64,000 bases of DNA, taken from Bifidobacterium adolescentis ATCC 15703 (GTDB lineage Bacteria; Actinomycetota; Actinomycetes; Actinomycetales; Bifidobacteriaceae). The stretch spans positions 365,946 through 429,945 of the forward strand of contig NC_008618.1 of NCBI RefSeq assembly GCF_000010425.1. The letters run 5' to 3'. Below are positions 23,826 to 32,782 of this stretch, in pieces. Within the stretch, counting starts at the first letter, position 1. The number at the start of each line of letters is the position of its first letter. The position numbers and the translations under genes are program-made. The notes under the pieces were generated by a model, which was given only the letters and a program-made list of their open reading frames with translations, ran no database searches and had not been told where the DNA came from.

Positions 23826-25325
23826 ATGAACGTATTTCGCAAGAAATCCGTCGAACAGACGCTGGCTGAAACAGGTGAGTCCGGCCATGCGCTCAAACGC
23901 GATCTGACCTGGTGGGATCTTGCCATCATGGGTGTGGCCGTTGCCGTGGGCGCAGGCATCTTCTCCATCGGCGCGCAGGCGGCTGCCTTCCATGCCGGTC
24001 CGGCGGTGGTGCTGAGCTTCCTGATCGCAGGCGTCGTGTGCGGCGCCGCCGTGATGTGCTACGCCGAATTCGCCTCCATGATTCCAGTGGCGGGTTCCGC
24101 CTACACCTTCACCTACACCACCGTCGGCGAGATCGTGGCATGGGTGATTGGCTGGGATCTGATCCTTGAAATGCTCATGGCCGGTTCGGTCGTCTCCAAA
24201 TACTGGGGCGTGTACCTCAACCAGTTCTTCGAGCTGATCGGCTGGAACATCAACACCAACATCGCCATCGGCTCGTTCAACTTCGACCTGGCTCCGGTCA
24301 TCATCGTCGCCTTCTTCACCGCGCTGCTGGTGATGGGCACCAAGATCGGCGCCCGCGTGGACGGCGCGCTCACCATTTTGAAGATCGCCATCGTCGTGTT
24401 CATCGTGGTCGTCGGCTTCTTCTACATCAAGGCCGAAAACTTCACCCCGTTCATTCCGCCGAGCGAACCCGCAGCATCCACCGACGGCTCCGGCGTCTCC
24501 GCGGTCATGGAACAGCCGCTGTGGCAGTGGGCCACAGGCATGGCCCCCAGCATTTATGGCGTGACCGGCATCATCTCCGGCGCGGCACTCGTGTTCTTCG
24601 CTTTCCTCGGCTTCGACGTCGTGGCCACCGCTTCCGAAGAGACCATCAACCCCAAGAAGAACGTGCCGCTGGGCATCGGCGTGGGCCTCGGCCTGATCAT
24701 CGTGCTGTACACCCTCGTGGCCATCGTCACCACGGGCATGGTCTCCTATAAGGACCTTGCCAAACAGTCCGATCCGTCACTGGCCGTCGCGTTCAAGATG
24801 GTCGGCGCCGACTGGGCTGCGAAGATCATCAGCCTCGGCATCGTCATCGGCATGGCCACCGTGGTCATGGTGCTGCTGCTCGGCCTGACACGCGTGGTGT
24901 TCGCCATGAGCCGAGACGGACTGCTGCCGCGTGGCCTGAGCCATACCGGCAAGCATGGCACTCCGGTGCGTCTGCAAATCATCGTCGGCGTGGTCATGGC
25001 GCTGATCGCGGCCTGCTGCAATGTCGGCATCCTGTCCGACATGGTGAACATCGGCACGCTGTCGGCGTTCACGCTGGTGGCGATTTCCATTCCGATCATG
25101 CGCAAGAAGCGCCCCGACCTGGAACGTTCCTTCAAGATTCCTGGCAATCCGTGGGTGCCGATTCTGATTGCGCTCGCCAACCTGTGGCTGATGGTCAACC
25201 TGAGCGTGCTCACTTGGATCCGTTTCGTGGTCTGGCTCATCGTCGGCTTCGCCATCTACTTCGGCTATGGCTACCGTCATGCCCGTCTCGGTGCCGGCGA
25301 ACTCGAAGTTGCCGCGCAAGAGTAA
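23826..25325 (+). CDS. APC family amino-acid permease (cationic amino-acid transporter-like)
   Basis: This 499-residue permease has about 12-14 hydrophobic segments. The first helix WWDLAIMGVAVAVGAGIF holds the unwound G-G-I substrate motif; YAEFASMIPVAGSAYTF and FFAFLGFDVVATASEETINP are characteristic of CAT/YfnA-type transporters. A loop of about 25 polar residues lies between helices at about residue 215-240. The ATG at 23826 is chosen because residues of the longer reading frame (from 23781) are very charged and lie near the -10-like TATACT at 23755. Substrate is not determinable. Confidence 0.85.
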   Translation: MNVFRKKSVEQTLAETGESGHALKRDLTWWDLAIMGVAVAVGAGIFSIGAQAAAFHAGPAVVLSFLIAGVVCGAAVMCYAEFASMIPVAGSAYTFTYTTVGEIVAWVIGWDLILEMLMAGSVVSKYWGVYLNQFFELIGWNINTNIAIGSFNFDLAPVIIVAFFTALLVMGTKIGARVDGALTILKIAIVVFIVVVGFFYIKAENFTPFIPPSEPAASTDGSGVSAVMEQPLWQWATGMAPSIYGVTGIISGAALVFFAFLGFDVVATASEETINPKKNVPLGIGVGLGLIIVLYTLVAIVTTGMVSYKDLAKQSDPSLAVAFKMVGADWAAKIISLGIVIGMATVVMVLLLGLTRVVFAMSRDGLLPRGLSHTGKHGTPVRLQIIVGVVMALIAACCNVGILSDMVNIGTLSAFTLVAISIPIMRKKRPDLERSFKIPGNPWVPILIALANLWLMVNLSVLTWIRFVVWLIVGFAIYFGYGYRHARLGAGELEVAAQE

Positions 25326-25361
25326 TCTGGAACAGTACACGTTGTTGTTGAGGAGGTAAGC

Positions 25362-25682
25362 ATGCCGTATGTTGTTGCCCAGCCGTGTGTGGACGTCAAA
25401 GACAAGGCCTGTGTGGACGAGTGCCCGGTCGATTGCATCTACGAAGGCTCCCGTTCCCTGTACATCAATCCGAACGAATGCGTGGATTGCGGCGCATGCG
25501 AGCCGGTGTGCCCGACCGAAGCCATCTTCTATGAAGACGATCTGCCAGACGAGTGGGCTTGGTACAAGGACGCCGCAGTCAGCTTCTTCGCCGAAGTTGG
25601 TGATATGGGCGGCGCTTCCGCAGCCGGCCCGATCGGCAAGGATCCGGAGCAGGTAGCTGCTCTGCCGCCGCAGAACCAGTGA
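25362..25682 (+). CDS. fdxA: 7Fe ferredoxin
   Basis: This 106-residue ferredoxin has CVDVKDKACVDECPVDC for a 3Fe-4S/4Fe-4S site and CVDCGACEPVCPTEA for the 4Fe-4S site, followed by the C-terminal extension typical of FdxA (DLPDEWAWYKDAAVSFF). It carries electrons at low potential. A GAGGAGG SD precedes the ATG. Its position before dapC is conserved in actinobacteria. Confidence 0.95.
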   Translation: MPYVVAQPCVDVKDKACVDECPVDCIYEGSRSLYINPNECVDCGACEPVCPTEAIFYEDDLPDEWAWYKDAAVSFFAEVGDMGGASAAGPIGKDPEQVAALPPQNQ

Positions 25683-25748
25683 GCATGTCTTGGCTGATGC
25701 GTCCGCCGTCCGTATTGCGCGTAAAGCGGAATATTCGCGGTCGATTTT

Positions 25749-25797
25749 AACCGGTTTGCCGCTGACGTTTGCACACGTCAGCGGCAAACCGGTTTTT
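25749..25797 (+). terminator. fdxA terminator
   Basis: A perfect 19-bp stem (25749-25767 with 25776-25794) over an eight-base loop, followed by TTT. Confidence 0.95.
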
Positions 25798-25882
25798 GTA
25801 TGGAACGGTTGCATGTGCCGGCACGTCGATTGCCGTATGCTGGAACATGGTTGTGATTTCCGCTTGAAAAGGAGCCTTACGG

Positions 25883-27031
25883 ATGGGTTTTCATGAATTT
25901 TCATCGCCGTACGACTGGTCCCGCATCGCGTCGTACAAACGTACGGCGAAAGCCGCGTTCGGTGGCATGGTCGACCTGTCCGTCGGTTCTCCCGTCGACC
26001 CCGTTCCCGATTCGGTGCGTAAGGCGCTCGCGGTCTCGTCGAACGACCCGAACGCGTACGGATATCCCGTTACGGCAGGTACCGCCGATTTGCGTGACGC
26101 CATTCACGAGTGGTTCGCGGCCGCCCGCAATGTCGATTTGCGTGCGATCGGCGCCGATGCGGTGCCGACGGTCGGTTCCAAGGAAGGCGTCGCGTTGATG
26201 GCGTCGCTGCTGCATTTCGGCGAGGGCGATGTCGTCGTGCAGCCGAAGGTGTCGTATCCGACGTACGAGATCGGCACGCAGTTGGCCGGCGCGCAAACGC
26301 TGAAGGTCGACGACGTGGCGGATGCGGATTCCTGGAAGGATGTGCCGGGCGTCAAGGCCGTTTGGGTCAATTCGCCGTGCAATCCGACCGGTGAGGTGCT
26401 GTCCGCGGAACAGATGGCCGGTATTGTGCGTGCCGCGCGCGCGATTGGTGCCGTGGTGCTGTCCGATGAATGCTATGCGTTGATGCAATGGGAAGACGAC
26501 GTTGCGGAAGCGGATGCGGATACGCTTGCCTCCACGCCGTGCGCCTTGCGCGCCGATGTGTGTGGCGGGTCCGCCGAAGGCGTATTGGTGCTGTATTCGC
26601 TGAGTAAGCAAAGCAACATGGCCGGGTATCGTACGGCGCTTATCGCTGGCGATCAATCGCTGATCGGGCCGATGGCGGCATACCGCAAACAGATCGGGCA
26701 GATCATTCCCGGACCGGTGCAGGCTGCGATGGCCGCCGGGCTGCGTGACTTCGACGCGGTCAAGACCCAGCATTCCCGTTACCAGGAGCGTCTGGGCATG
26801 CTGGTGAGTGCTCTGCGCGCATACGGATACTGCACCGACATGCCGCAAGGCGCGTTGTACGTGTGGGTGAAAGCCAAGTCCGGCGACTGCTGGGAGGATC
26901 TGCGCCAGCTTGCCGAAATCGGCATCGTCGCCAGCCCCGGCGAGTTCTACGGAGCGCCGGAATACTTGCGATTCTCGGCTACGGCCAGTGATGCGGCGAT
27001 CGCCTCCGCCGCGGAACGATTGGCACGTTGA
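25883..27031 (+). CDS. dapC: succinyldiaminopimelate transaminase
   Basis: This 382-residue PLP-dependent class I/II aminotransferase makes N-succinyl-L,L-diaminopimelate for lysine and cell-wall synthesis. Motifs: VDLSVGSPVDPVPDSVR, GYPVTAGTADLRDA, PKVSYPTYEIG, VNSPCNPTGEVL, LSDECYALMQW, and the PLP lysine in YSLSKQSNMAGYRT. AAAAGGAG serves as SD. The neighbouring ferredoxin supports the actinobacterial DapC assignment. Confidence 0.93.
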   Translation: MGFHEFSSPYDWSRIASYKRTAKAAFGGMVDLSVGSPVDPVPDSVRKALAVSSNDPNAYGYPVTAGTADLRDAIHEWFAAARNVDLRAIGADAVPTVGSKEGVALMASLLHFGEGDVVVQPKVSYPTYEIGTQLAGAQTLKVDDVADADSWKDVPGVKAVWVNSPCNPTGEVLSAEQMAGIVRAARAIGAVVLSDECYALMQWEDDVAEADADTLASTPCALRADVCGGSAEGVLVLYSLSKQSNMAGYRTALIAGDQSLIGPMAAYRKQIGQIIPGPVQAAMAAGLRDFDAVKTQHSRYQERLGMLVSALRAYGYCTDMPQGALYVWVKAKSGDCWEDLRQLAEIGIVASPGEFYGAPEYLRFSATASDAAIASAAERLAR

Positions 27032-27079
27032 CGGTTTGCTGACGATGGCCTTTTGACGAACGAAAGCGTTGAAAACAAA

Positions 27080-27108
27080 AAGGACCTCCGATTCACTCGG
27101 AGGTCCTT
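27080..27108. terminator. bidirectional hairpin at the left edge of the island
   Basis: AAGGACCTCCG (27080-27090) and CGGAGGTCCTT (27098-27108) form an 11-bp stem. The T run is best on the minus strand, suggesting it was the original terminator of the minus-strand tRNA-Ser before the island separated them; it can also end dapC transcripts. Confidence 0.75.
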
Positions 27109-27114
27109 CATTAT

Positions 27115-27130
27115 GGCGGAGTCAGAGGGA
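27115..27130. other. left attachment-site remnant (tRNA-Ser 3' end copy)
   Basis: Sixteen bases, GGCGGAGTCAGAGGGA, are identical to 34794-34809, which are the 3' end of tRNA-Ser(GCT) plus two flanking bases. This is the footprint expected of site-specific integration into the tRNA. After base 27130 the similarity decays. Confidence 0.75.
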
Positions 27131-27721
27131 GTCCAACGCCCATGCGTCTTATGGCTATGTGCAGCTGTTGATGTCGCTGATCCAGGAGTGGCGTGCGCTA
27201 CTCAAGCGTCCGGAACTACCATTCATATTCGCCCAATTGCCGAACTATACTTTGGAACCCGATTGCGATTGGCCAAGGCTGCGTGATGAACAACGGCGCG
27301 CTTTGACGTTGTGGAACACGGCGATGGTGGTGACGATCGGATATGGAGAGGATAATGACCTGCATCCTTTGGATAAGCGCCATGTCGCGCAGCGCTTGGC
27401 AACGGCTGCCGAGTCGTTGGTTTATGGACGTGATCGCGAGCCGATGGGGCCGCTTCCTGTCATGGCGATTCACAAGGATGACGGCATTGAGATCTCCTTC
27501 ATCCATACGGGAGGGGGATTGGTCTGCACAGGCGACGTGCCTTTTGACATCTTGGAGCCGGGAGGCTCGATATATCGGGTGAAGGCTCGTCGGTACGATT
27601 GCTATGGCGGTAACGGAACCGGGCGTTCGAGTGGCGCAGTGAGAGAGCTCTCCCCAGTACAGTGTCAGTTTGTCGGCCAATGAAGCATCGATGATAACGC
27701 TATTGCCGGGGACAGCGTAAA
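27131..27721 (+). pseudogene. decayed carbohydrate esterase gene, SGNH/sialate O-acetylesterase-like C-terminus
   Basis: An open frame contains LLMSLIQEWRALLKRPELPF, then FAQLPNYTLE, and later GYGEDNDLHPLDKRHVAQRL, the C-terminal block (with the D-x-H-P catalytic motif) of SGNH-type acetylxylan or sialate 9-O-acetylesterases. The N-terminal catalytic serine half is absent: the gene is cut at the attachment-site remnant. Downstream of about 27600 the frame turns to non-family sequence, and a short stretch resembling a glycosidase C-terminal beta-domain appears in another frame, ending at 27721. It is therefore a fragment, perhaps a fusion of two remnants. Confidence 0.65.
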
Positions 27722-27791
27722 TAGTTTTTGCAGTTAATCGTGTTTGGGCGGAAGCCTGTAATTTCCTGCGTTTGGAATACTTAAATCTATT

Positions 27792-27929
27792 CGAAAGTTT
27801 CGTAAATAGTTGCATATAGAACTTTCGTAACAAAAAATTTAAGCATTTAGTTAAGCGATTTGACTTTCTTGAAAGTCAAATCATATAATCAAACAGTGCT
27901 TTGGCTGAAATGCTAAAGCATTTACGAAA
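27792..27929 (+). promoter_or_regulatory. promoter and operator cluster of the xylo-oligosaccharide operon
   Basis: TTGACT (27860-27865) and TATAAT (27884-27889), spaced 18 bp, form a near-consensus promoter. A 12-2-12 perfect palindrome (27857-27882) covers the -35 box and spacer. A second palindrome, AAATGCTAAAGCATTT (27908-27923), lies just past the expected start site. TTTCGTAA occurs at 27798 and 27823, with the inverted TTTACGAAA at 27921; CGAAAGTTTCG at 27792 is also palindromic. The remainder of this 290-base space is AT-rich with no gene. No regulator is encoded in the island. Confidence 0.7.
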
Positions 27930-28012
27930 CATGAAGATGTGTGTTCGTGCATGTCGCTAAGGGAGAAAGACTTTGTATTCCCACATCCGATATTGGATAA
28001 GGAGATGCAGCA

Positions 28013-30055
28013 ATGAAGTTTGAATACCATGTCAAACCAACCGGCAACGATGCTGCGTGCGGCGACACGGAGCATCCGTTCGCCACGATTTCCAAGGCCG
28101 CGCAGATGGCCTCTCCGGGTGATACGGTAATCGTGCATGAAGGCGTATACCGCGAACAAGTCAATCCGAGACGCGGCGGTCTGAGTGAACATGAGCGCAT
28201 CACCTACTGCGGAGCCGAAGGCGAAGCACGGCCGGTTATCAAAGGCTCGGAATGCGTGCAGGGCTGGACGGAATTGGCCGATCATCCGCATGTGTGGACG
28301 GTGGTGCTTGATAATACGATGTTCGGGGATTTCAATCCATTCGCGACCCCGATTTTCGGTGACTGGCTGGAAATGCCCAAGTTCGGCAAGGATCCGGACA
28401 AACATCTTGGCGATGTGTATCTCAACGGTGTTTCCTTCTTCGAATCGACGACGTTGGAAGGCGTATACGATCCGCAGCCGCGTGATACGGATGAGGATTT
28501 CGCGTTGAAGATTCCCTGCCCCGTGCCGGATGTGGACCGTACACGTTATGTATGGCATGCCGAAGTGGACGAAAATGCCGGCACCACAACGATCTGGGCG
28601 AATTTCCAAGGTGCCGATCCGAATGAGGAACTGGTGGAGGTCAGTGTTCGTCGCACATGCTTCTTCCCTTCCCGCAACCATGTCAACTACATCACCGTGC
28701 GTGGCTTTGAAATGGCGCAGGCCACTGGAGATTGGGCGCCGCCTACCTCGCAGCAGTGGGGCATGATCGGCCCGAACTGGTCGTATGGCTGGATCATCGA
28801 AGACAACGTGCTGCATGACGCCAAATTCTCCGCGGTGTCATTGGGCAAGGAAATCTCATCCGGCGACAACGAGTGGGCGAAAACCGAGCGCAAGACCGGT
28901 TACCAGTACCAGTTGGAGGCCGTGTTCAAGGCCCGTCGCATCGGCTGGGAAAAGGGGCTGATCGGCGGTCATATCGTACGCAACAACGACATCTACGAGT
29001 GCGGACAGAATGCCATCGTCGGACATATGGGCAGCGCATTCTGCCGTATCGAGCATAACCATGTCCATCACATTGCGTTGAAGCGTGAATTCTTCGGATG
29101 GGAGGTCGCTGGCATCAAATTCCATGCCGCATTGGATACGGTCATTGCCAACAACAACATCCACGACTGCTCGCTGGGCATGTGGATGGATTGGCAGACG
29201 CAGGGCACGCGCATCACGCGCAATGTGTTCCACGATAACGTCCGTGACCTCATGATTGAAGTGAGTCATGGGCCGTATCTGGTGGACAATAACGTTTTTG
29301 CCTCGCCGGTGATGTTCCAGAACTGGTCGCAAGGTGGTGCCTTCGTCAACAATCTGATTTGCGGCGGCATTGAACCGCATACCGTCCCCGACCGTTCCAC
29401 GCCGTATCACTATCCGCACACCACCGAGGTGGCCGGGTGCGCTGTGGTATCCGGCGGCGATGAGCGTTGGCTGAACAACATGTTCGCGCCGCAACCGGTG
29501 AAACCGACCGTCGGTGAATATGGTTTGTCCGCCTACAGCGATTGCCCGATGTCGATGCATGAATACTTGGAACGCCAGCGGGCCATGTGGGCAGATCCTT
29601 CGCAGGGTGGTGGCGAGCGCAATCCTCTGCAGTCTCTATACGCGGGCGGCAACATCTATCTGTCCGGCGCACAGGGGCTGAACAAGCAGGAAGGTGCGGC
29701 CGACGATTCGGAGCGCATGCAGGAGGACGCCCCGTTCTTCGGCGGCACCGCCTCCACGAGCGTTGCATGTGATGAGCCCATGCCGGTGACATTGGTCGAA
29801 GAACCCGATGGACTGTACCTGCAGTGCACTGTGCCACAGGCCGTCACCGATACCAGAATGCAGGTCGTCACCAGCGATATGCTCGGCGTGCCTCGCATCG
29901 TGGAGGAACGCTATGAACAGCCCGATGGCAGTGACTATGTGCTGGACACCGACTTGCTGGGACAAGCCTTGACGGCAACGGAACGCAAGGCCGGGGCGTT
30001 GAATGGTCTTGTCTCCGGAGAGAATCACATCCGAATTTGGGAATGGAACAACTGA
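28013..30055 (+). CDS. GH120 beta-xylosidase
   Basis: This 680-residue intracellular enzyme (no signal peptide) is a right-handed beta-helix glycosidase of family GH120, which removes xylose from short xylo-oligosaccharides. It opens KPTGNDAACGDTEHPFATIS as in beta-helix carbohydrate enzymes. Family catalytic residues can be placed: nucleophile D393 in MWMDWQTQG and acid/base E416 in LMIEVSHGP; their 23-residue spacing equals that of the characterised Thermoanaerobacterium GH120 enzyme as I recall it. AAGGAGATG is the SD. It is the first gene of a four-gene operon, one base before the GH8 gene. Confidence 0.88.
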   Translation: MKFEYHVKPTGNDAACGDTEHPFATISKAAQMASPGDTVIVHEGVYREQVNPRRGGLSEHERITYCGAEGEARPVIKGSECVQGWTELADHPHVWTVVLDNTMFGDFNPFATPIFGDWLEMPKFGKDPDKHLGDVYLNGVSFFESTTLEGVYDPQPRDTDEDFALKIPCPVPDVDRTRYVWHAEVDENAGTTTIWANFQGADPNEELVEVSVRRTCFFPSRNHVNYITVRGFEMAQATGDWAPPTSQQWGMIGPNWSYGWIIEDNVLHDAKFSAVSLGKEISSGDNEWAKTERKTGYQYQLEAVFKARRIGWEKGLIGGHIVRNNDIYECGQNAIVGHMGSAFCRIEHNHVHHIALKREFFGWEVAGIKFHAALDTVIANNNIHDCSLGMWMDWQTQGTRITRNVFHDNVRDLMIEVSHGPYLVDNNVFASPVMFQNWSQGGAFVNNLICGGIEPHTVPDRSTPYHYPHTTEVAGCAVVSGGDERWLNNMFAPQPVKPTVGEYGLSAYSDCPMSMHEYLERQRAMWADPSQGGGERNPLQSLYAGGNIYLSGAQGLNKQEGAADDSERMQEDAPFFGGTASTSVACDEPMPVTLVEEPDGLYLQCTVPQAVTDTRMQVVTSDMLGVPRIVEERYEQPDGSDYVLDTDLLGQALTATERKAGALNGLVSGENHIRIWEWNN

Positions 30056-30056
30056 T

Positions 30057-31196
30057 ATGACAAATGCAACCGATACCAACAAGACATTGGGCGAGTCCAT
30101 GTTCGCACAGTGCGGATATGCCCAGGACGCCATCGATAAGCGCGTGTCACAGGTCTGGCATGAAATTTTCGAAGGTCCGAACAAATTCTATTGGGAGAAC
30201 GACGAAGGTCTTGCCTATGTGATGGACACCGGCAACAACGATGTACGTACCGAGGGTATGAGCTATGCGATGATGATCGCCTTGCAATACGACCGTAAGG
30301 ACGTATTCGACAAGCTGTGGGGCTGGGTAATGCGTCACATGTACATGAAGGACGGTCATCATGCGCATTATTTCGCATGGTCGGTCGCGCCGGACGGTAC
30401 GCCGAACTCGAATGGTCCTGCACCTGACGGCGAGGAATATTTCGCGATGGACCTGTTCCTCGCCTCCCGTCGCTGGGGTGATGGCGAGGATATCTACGAA
30501 TATTCCGCATGGGGACGCGAGATCTTGAGATATTGCGTTCATAAGGGCGAACGCTACGACGGCGAGCCCATGTGGAATCCCGACAACAAGCTCATCAAGT
30601 TCATTCCGGAAACCGAGTGGAGCGATCCGTCCTACCATCTGCCGCACTTCTATGAAGTATTCGCCGAAGAGGCCGACGAAGAAGACCGTCCATTTTGGCA
30701 TGAGGCAGCCGCCGCAAGCCGTCGCTATCTGCAGGCGGCCTGCGACGAGCGGACCGGCATGAACGCTGAATACGCGGATTATGACGGAAAGCCGCATGTC
30801 GACGAGTCCAATCATTGGCATTTCTATTCCGACGCCTACCGTACTGCGGCGAATATCGGACTGGATGCAGCCTGGAACGGTCCGCAGGAAGTGCTGTGCG
30901 ACCGCGTCGCCGCGCTGCAGCGATTCTTCCTGACCCACGACCGTACTAGCGTCTACGCCATCGACGGCACCGCCGTGGACGAGGTCGTGCTTCATCCGGT
31001 CGGATTCCTGGCCGCGACCGCGCAAGGCGCACTTGCGGCGGTGCATTCGGCCCAGCCCGACGCGGAGCATAATGCCCGTGAATGGGTGCGCATGCTGTGG
31101 AATACGCCGATGCGAACCGGCACGCGTCGTTACTATGACAACTTCCTCTATGCTTTCGCCATGCTGGCGTTGAGCGGAAAGTATCGGTATGAATGA
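30057..31196 (+). CDS. rexA: GH8 reducing-end xylose-releasing exo-oligoxylanase (Rex)
   Basis: This 379-residue GH8 enzyme cleaves xylose from the reducing end of xylo-oligosaccharides. Acid E66 lies in EGMSYAMM and the proposed base D259 in FYSDAYR; the interval of 193 residues is the same as between E70 and D263 of the Bacillus halodurans Rex enzyme. KFYWENDEGLAYVMDTGNND and EEYFAMDLFLASRRWG are also typical. There is no signal peptide, so the substrate is imported first. The ATG at 30057 starts one base after the GH120 stop, and its TGA overlaps the GH43 start. Confidence 0.92.
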   Translation: MTNATDTNKTLGESMFAQCGYAQDAIDKRVSQVWHEIFEGPNKFYWENDEGLAYVMDTGNNDVRTEGMSYAMMIALQYDRKDVFDKLWGWVMRHMYMKDGHHAHYFAWSVAPDGTPNSNGPAPDGEEYFAMDLFLASRRWGDGEDIYEYSAWGREILRYCVHKGERYDGEPMWNPDNKLIKFIPETEWSDPSYHLPHFYEVFAEEADEEDRPFWHEAAAASRRYLQAACDERTGMNAEYADYDGKPHVDESNHWHFYSDAYRTAANIGLDAAWNGPQEVLCDRVAALQRFFLTHDRTSVYAIDGTAVDEVVLHPVGFLAATAQGALAAVHSAQPDAEHNAREWVRMLWNTPMRTGTRRYYDNFLYAFAMLALSGKYRYE

Positions 31197-32782
31197 TGAT
31201 TACCTCAACTAATCCTATGGTCTACACGGATTTTCCTGATCCAGACATCATCCGGGTCGGGGACGTGTATTACATGGCCACTACGACTATGCATTTCACA
31301 CCCGGGTGCGATATTCTGCGCAGCTATGACCTAGTGCATTGGGAATTCATTGCGCACGCATTGAATATCGTGGCGGATACCCCTGAAGAACGTTTGGAAT
31401 GTGAAGGTGCCAACGCCTACGGTCGAGGCATGTGGGCGCCGTCACTGCGTTACCATCGGGGCACCTGGTATGTGTTGTTCGCCGCCAACGATACGCATAC
31501 CAGCTATCTGCTGACGGCGGACGATCCATGCGGCCCATGGCGAAAGCGTGAGCTTGACGGCTTCTATTACGACAGCGGACTGTTCTTTGACGACGATGAT
31601 CGAGCCTATGTCGTACATGGGCAGTCGACATTGCGCATCACGGAGTTGAATCCTGAATTAAGCGGGCCGATGCCGGGTGGGCTCGACCGGGTCATCGTGC
31701 AGGACGATCCGCAGGCTGACCTTGGTTATGAGGGCAGTCACCTGTACAAGCATGATGGACGCTATTACGTCTTCACCTGTCACTTCCCGCAAGGCAAGGG
31801 CAAAACAGAAGCCTGCTTGATGGCCGAATCCTTGGATGGAGCTTTCGAAGTGCGTGAAATTATCGAAGACGACCTGTCCTTCCACGGTTACGGAGTCGCG
31901 CAAGGCGGTATGGTGGACACTCCGGACGGCGACTGGTATGCATTCATGATGCAGGACCGCGGCGGTGTGGGACGCGTGCCGATACTGATGCCGATGCGGT
32001 TCGGCGAGGACGGATTCCCCGTCGTCGGCGAGAACGGCAAAGTGCCGCAGTCGGTCAGCGTGCCGGCTGCAAGCTGTGCCGAACCTGTCACGCCCATCAA
32101 CGGCAGCGAATTCATAGCCCGGTATAACGCCGAAGGCGGAGTCGATGCCAACTGTCTGCAGCCATACTGGCAGTTCAATCACATCTCACATAACGAATAC
32201 TGGTCACTGACGGAACGTCCGGGAGCATTCCGCCTGCATTCCGGACGCATCAGCTCGAATCTCAATCATGCATGGAACACGCTGACGCAGCGCACGATGG
32301 GGCCGGTGACGGTGGCCGAAGTCACCGTCGACGCGTCGACATTGCATGATGGCGACTTCGCCGGATTGGCGGCGTTCCAAGGATGCTATTCCTACATCGC
32401 GCTTACGCGAAGGAACGGCCGCACGATGCTGACCGTCCAATACAAGCCGGCGAATGACGATTCCATCTTCTCCGATAATGATTGGGACAGTCCAGCCGTA
32501 ACGGATGCGGAAATCATGGCGGATGCGGATTGCATGCGTCTGCGCGCGGTATATGATTTCACCGATTGCAAGGATGAAGTGACGTTCTTCTACCGCGATG
32601 CGGATACGCCGGAATCCGAATGGTGTCCATTGGGGACAGCGCACCGGATGATCTTCAAAATGGATCATTTCACAGGTTGCCGTATCGGATTGTTCCTGTA
32701 TTCGACAAAAGAGACCGGTGGAATCGCCGATTTTTACGACTTTGCGTATTCGACGCCGAATACGAAGGAAAGAGAGCAATGA
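31193..32782 (+). CDS. GH43 glycoside hydrolase (beta-xylosidase/alpha-L-arabinofuranosidase)
   Basis: This 529-residue cytoplasmic enzyme has a five-bladed GH43 propeller (about 8-315) and a C-terminal beta-sandwich (about 335-525) typical of GH43 xylosidases. Catalytic-type residues: D16 in FPDPDI (base), D in YDSGLFFDDD, and E180 in YEGSHLYK (acid). It would remove xylose or arabinofuranose side residues from imported oligosaccharides; which one cannot be told from sequence alone. The ATG at 31193 overlaps the GH8 stop by four bases; a second ATG follows directly at 31196. Confidence 0.88.
   Translation: MMITSTNPMVYTDFPDPDIIRVGDVYYMATTTMHFTPGCDILRSYDLVHWEFIAHALNIVADTPEERLECEGANAYGRGMWAPSLRYHRGTWYVLFAANDTHTSYLLTADDPCGPWRKRELDGFYYDSGLFFDDDDRAYVVHGQSTLRITELNPELSGPMPGGLDRVIVQDDPQADLGYEGSHLYKHDGRYYVFTCHFPQGKGKTEACLMAESLDGAFEVREIIEDDLSFHGYGVAQGGMVDTPDGDWYAFMMQDRGGVGRVPILMPMRFGEDGFPVVGENGKVPQSVSVPAASCAEPVTPINGSEFIARYNAEGGVDANCLQPYWQFNHISHNEYWSLTERPGAFRLHSGRISSNLNHAWNTLTQRTMGPVTVAEVTVDASTLHDGDFAGLAAFQGCYSYIALTRRNGRTMLTVQYKPANDDSIFSDNDWDSPAVTDAEIMADADCMRLRAVYDFTDCKDEVTFFYRDADTPESEWCPLGTAHRMIFKMDHFTGCRIGLFLYSTKETGGIADFYDFAYSTPNTKEREQ

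Noticed and set aside
27053-27286. A plus-strand frame running through the left attachment remnant
   Set aside because: It runs across a terminator hairpin and a tRNA remnant and has no SD or family similarity.
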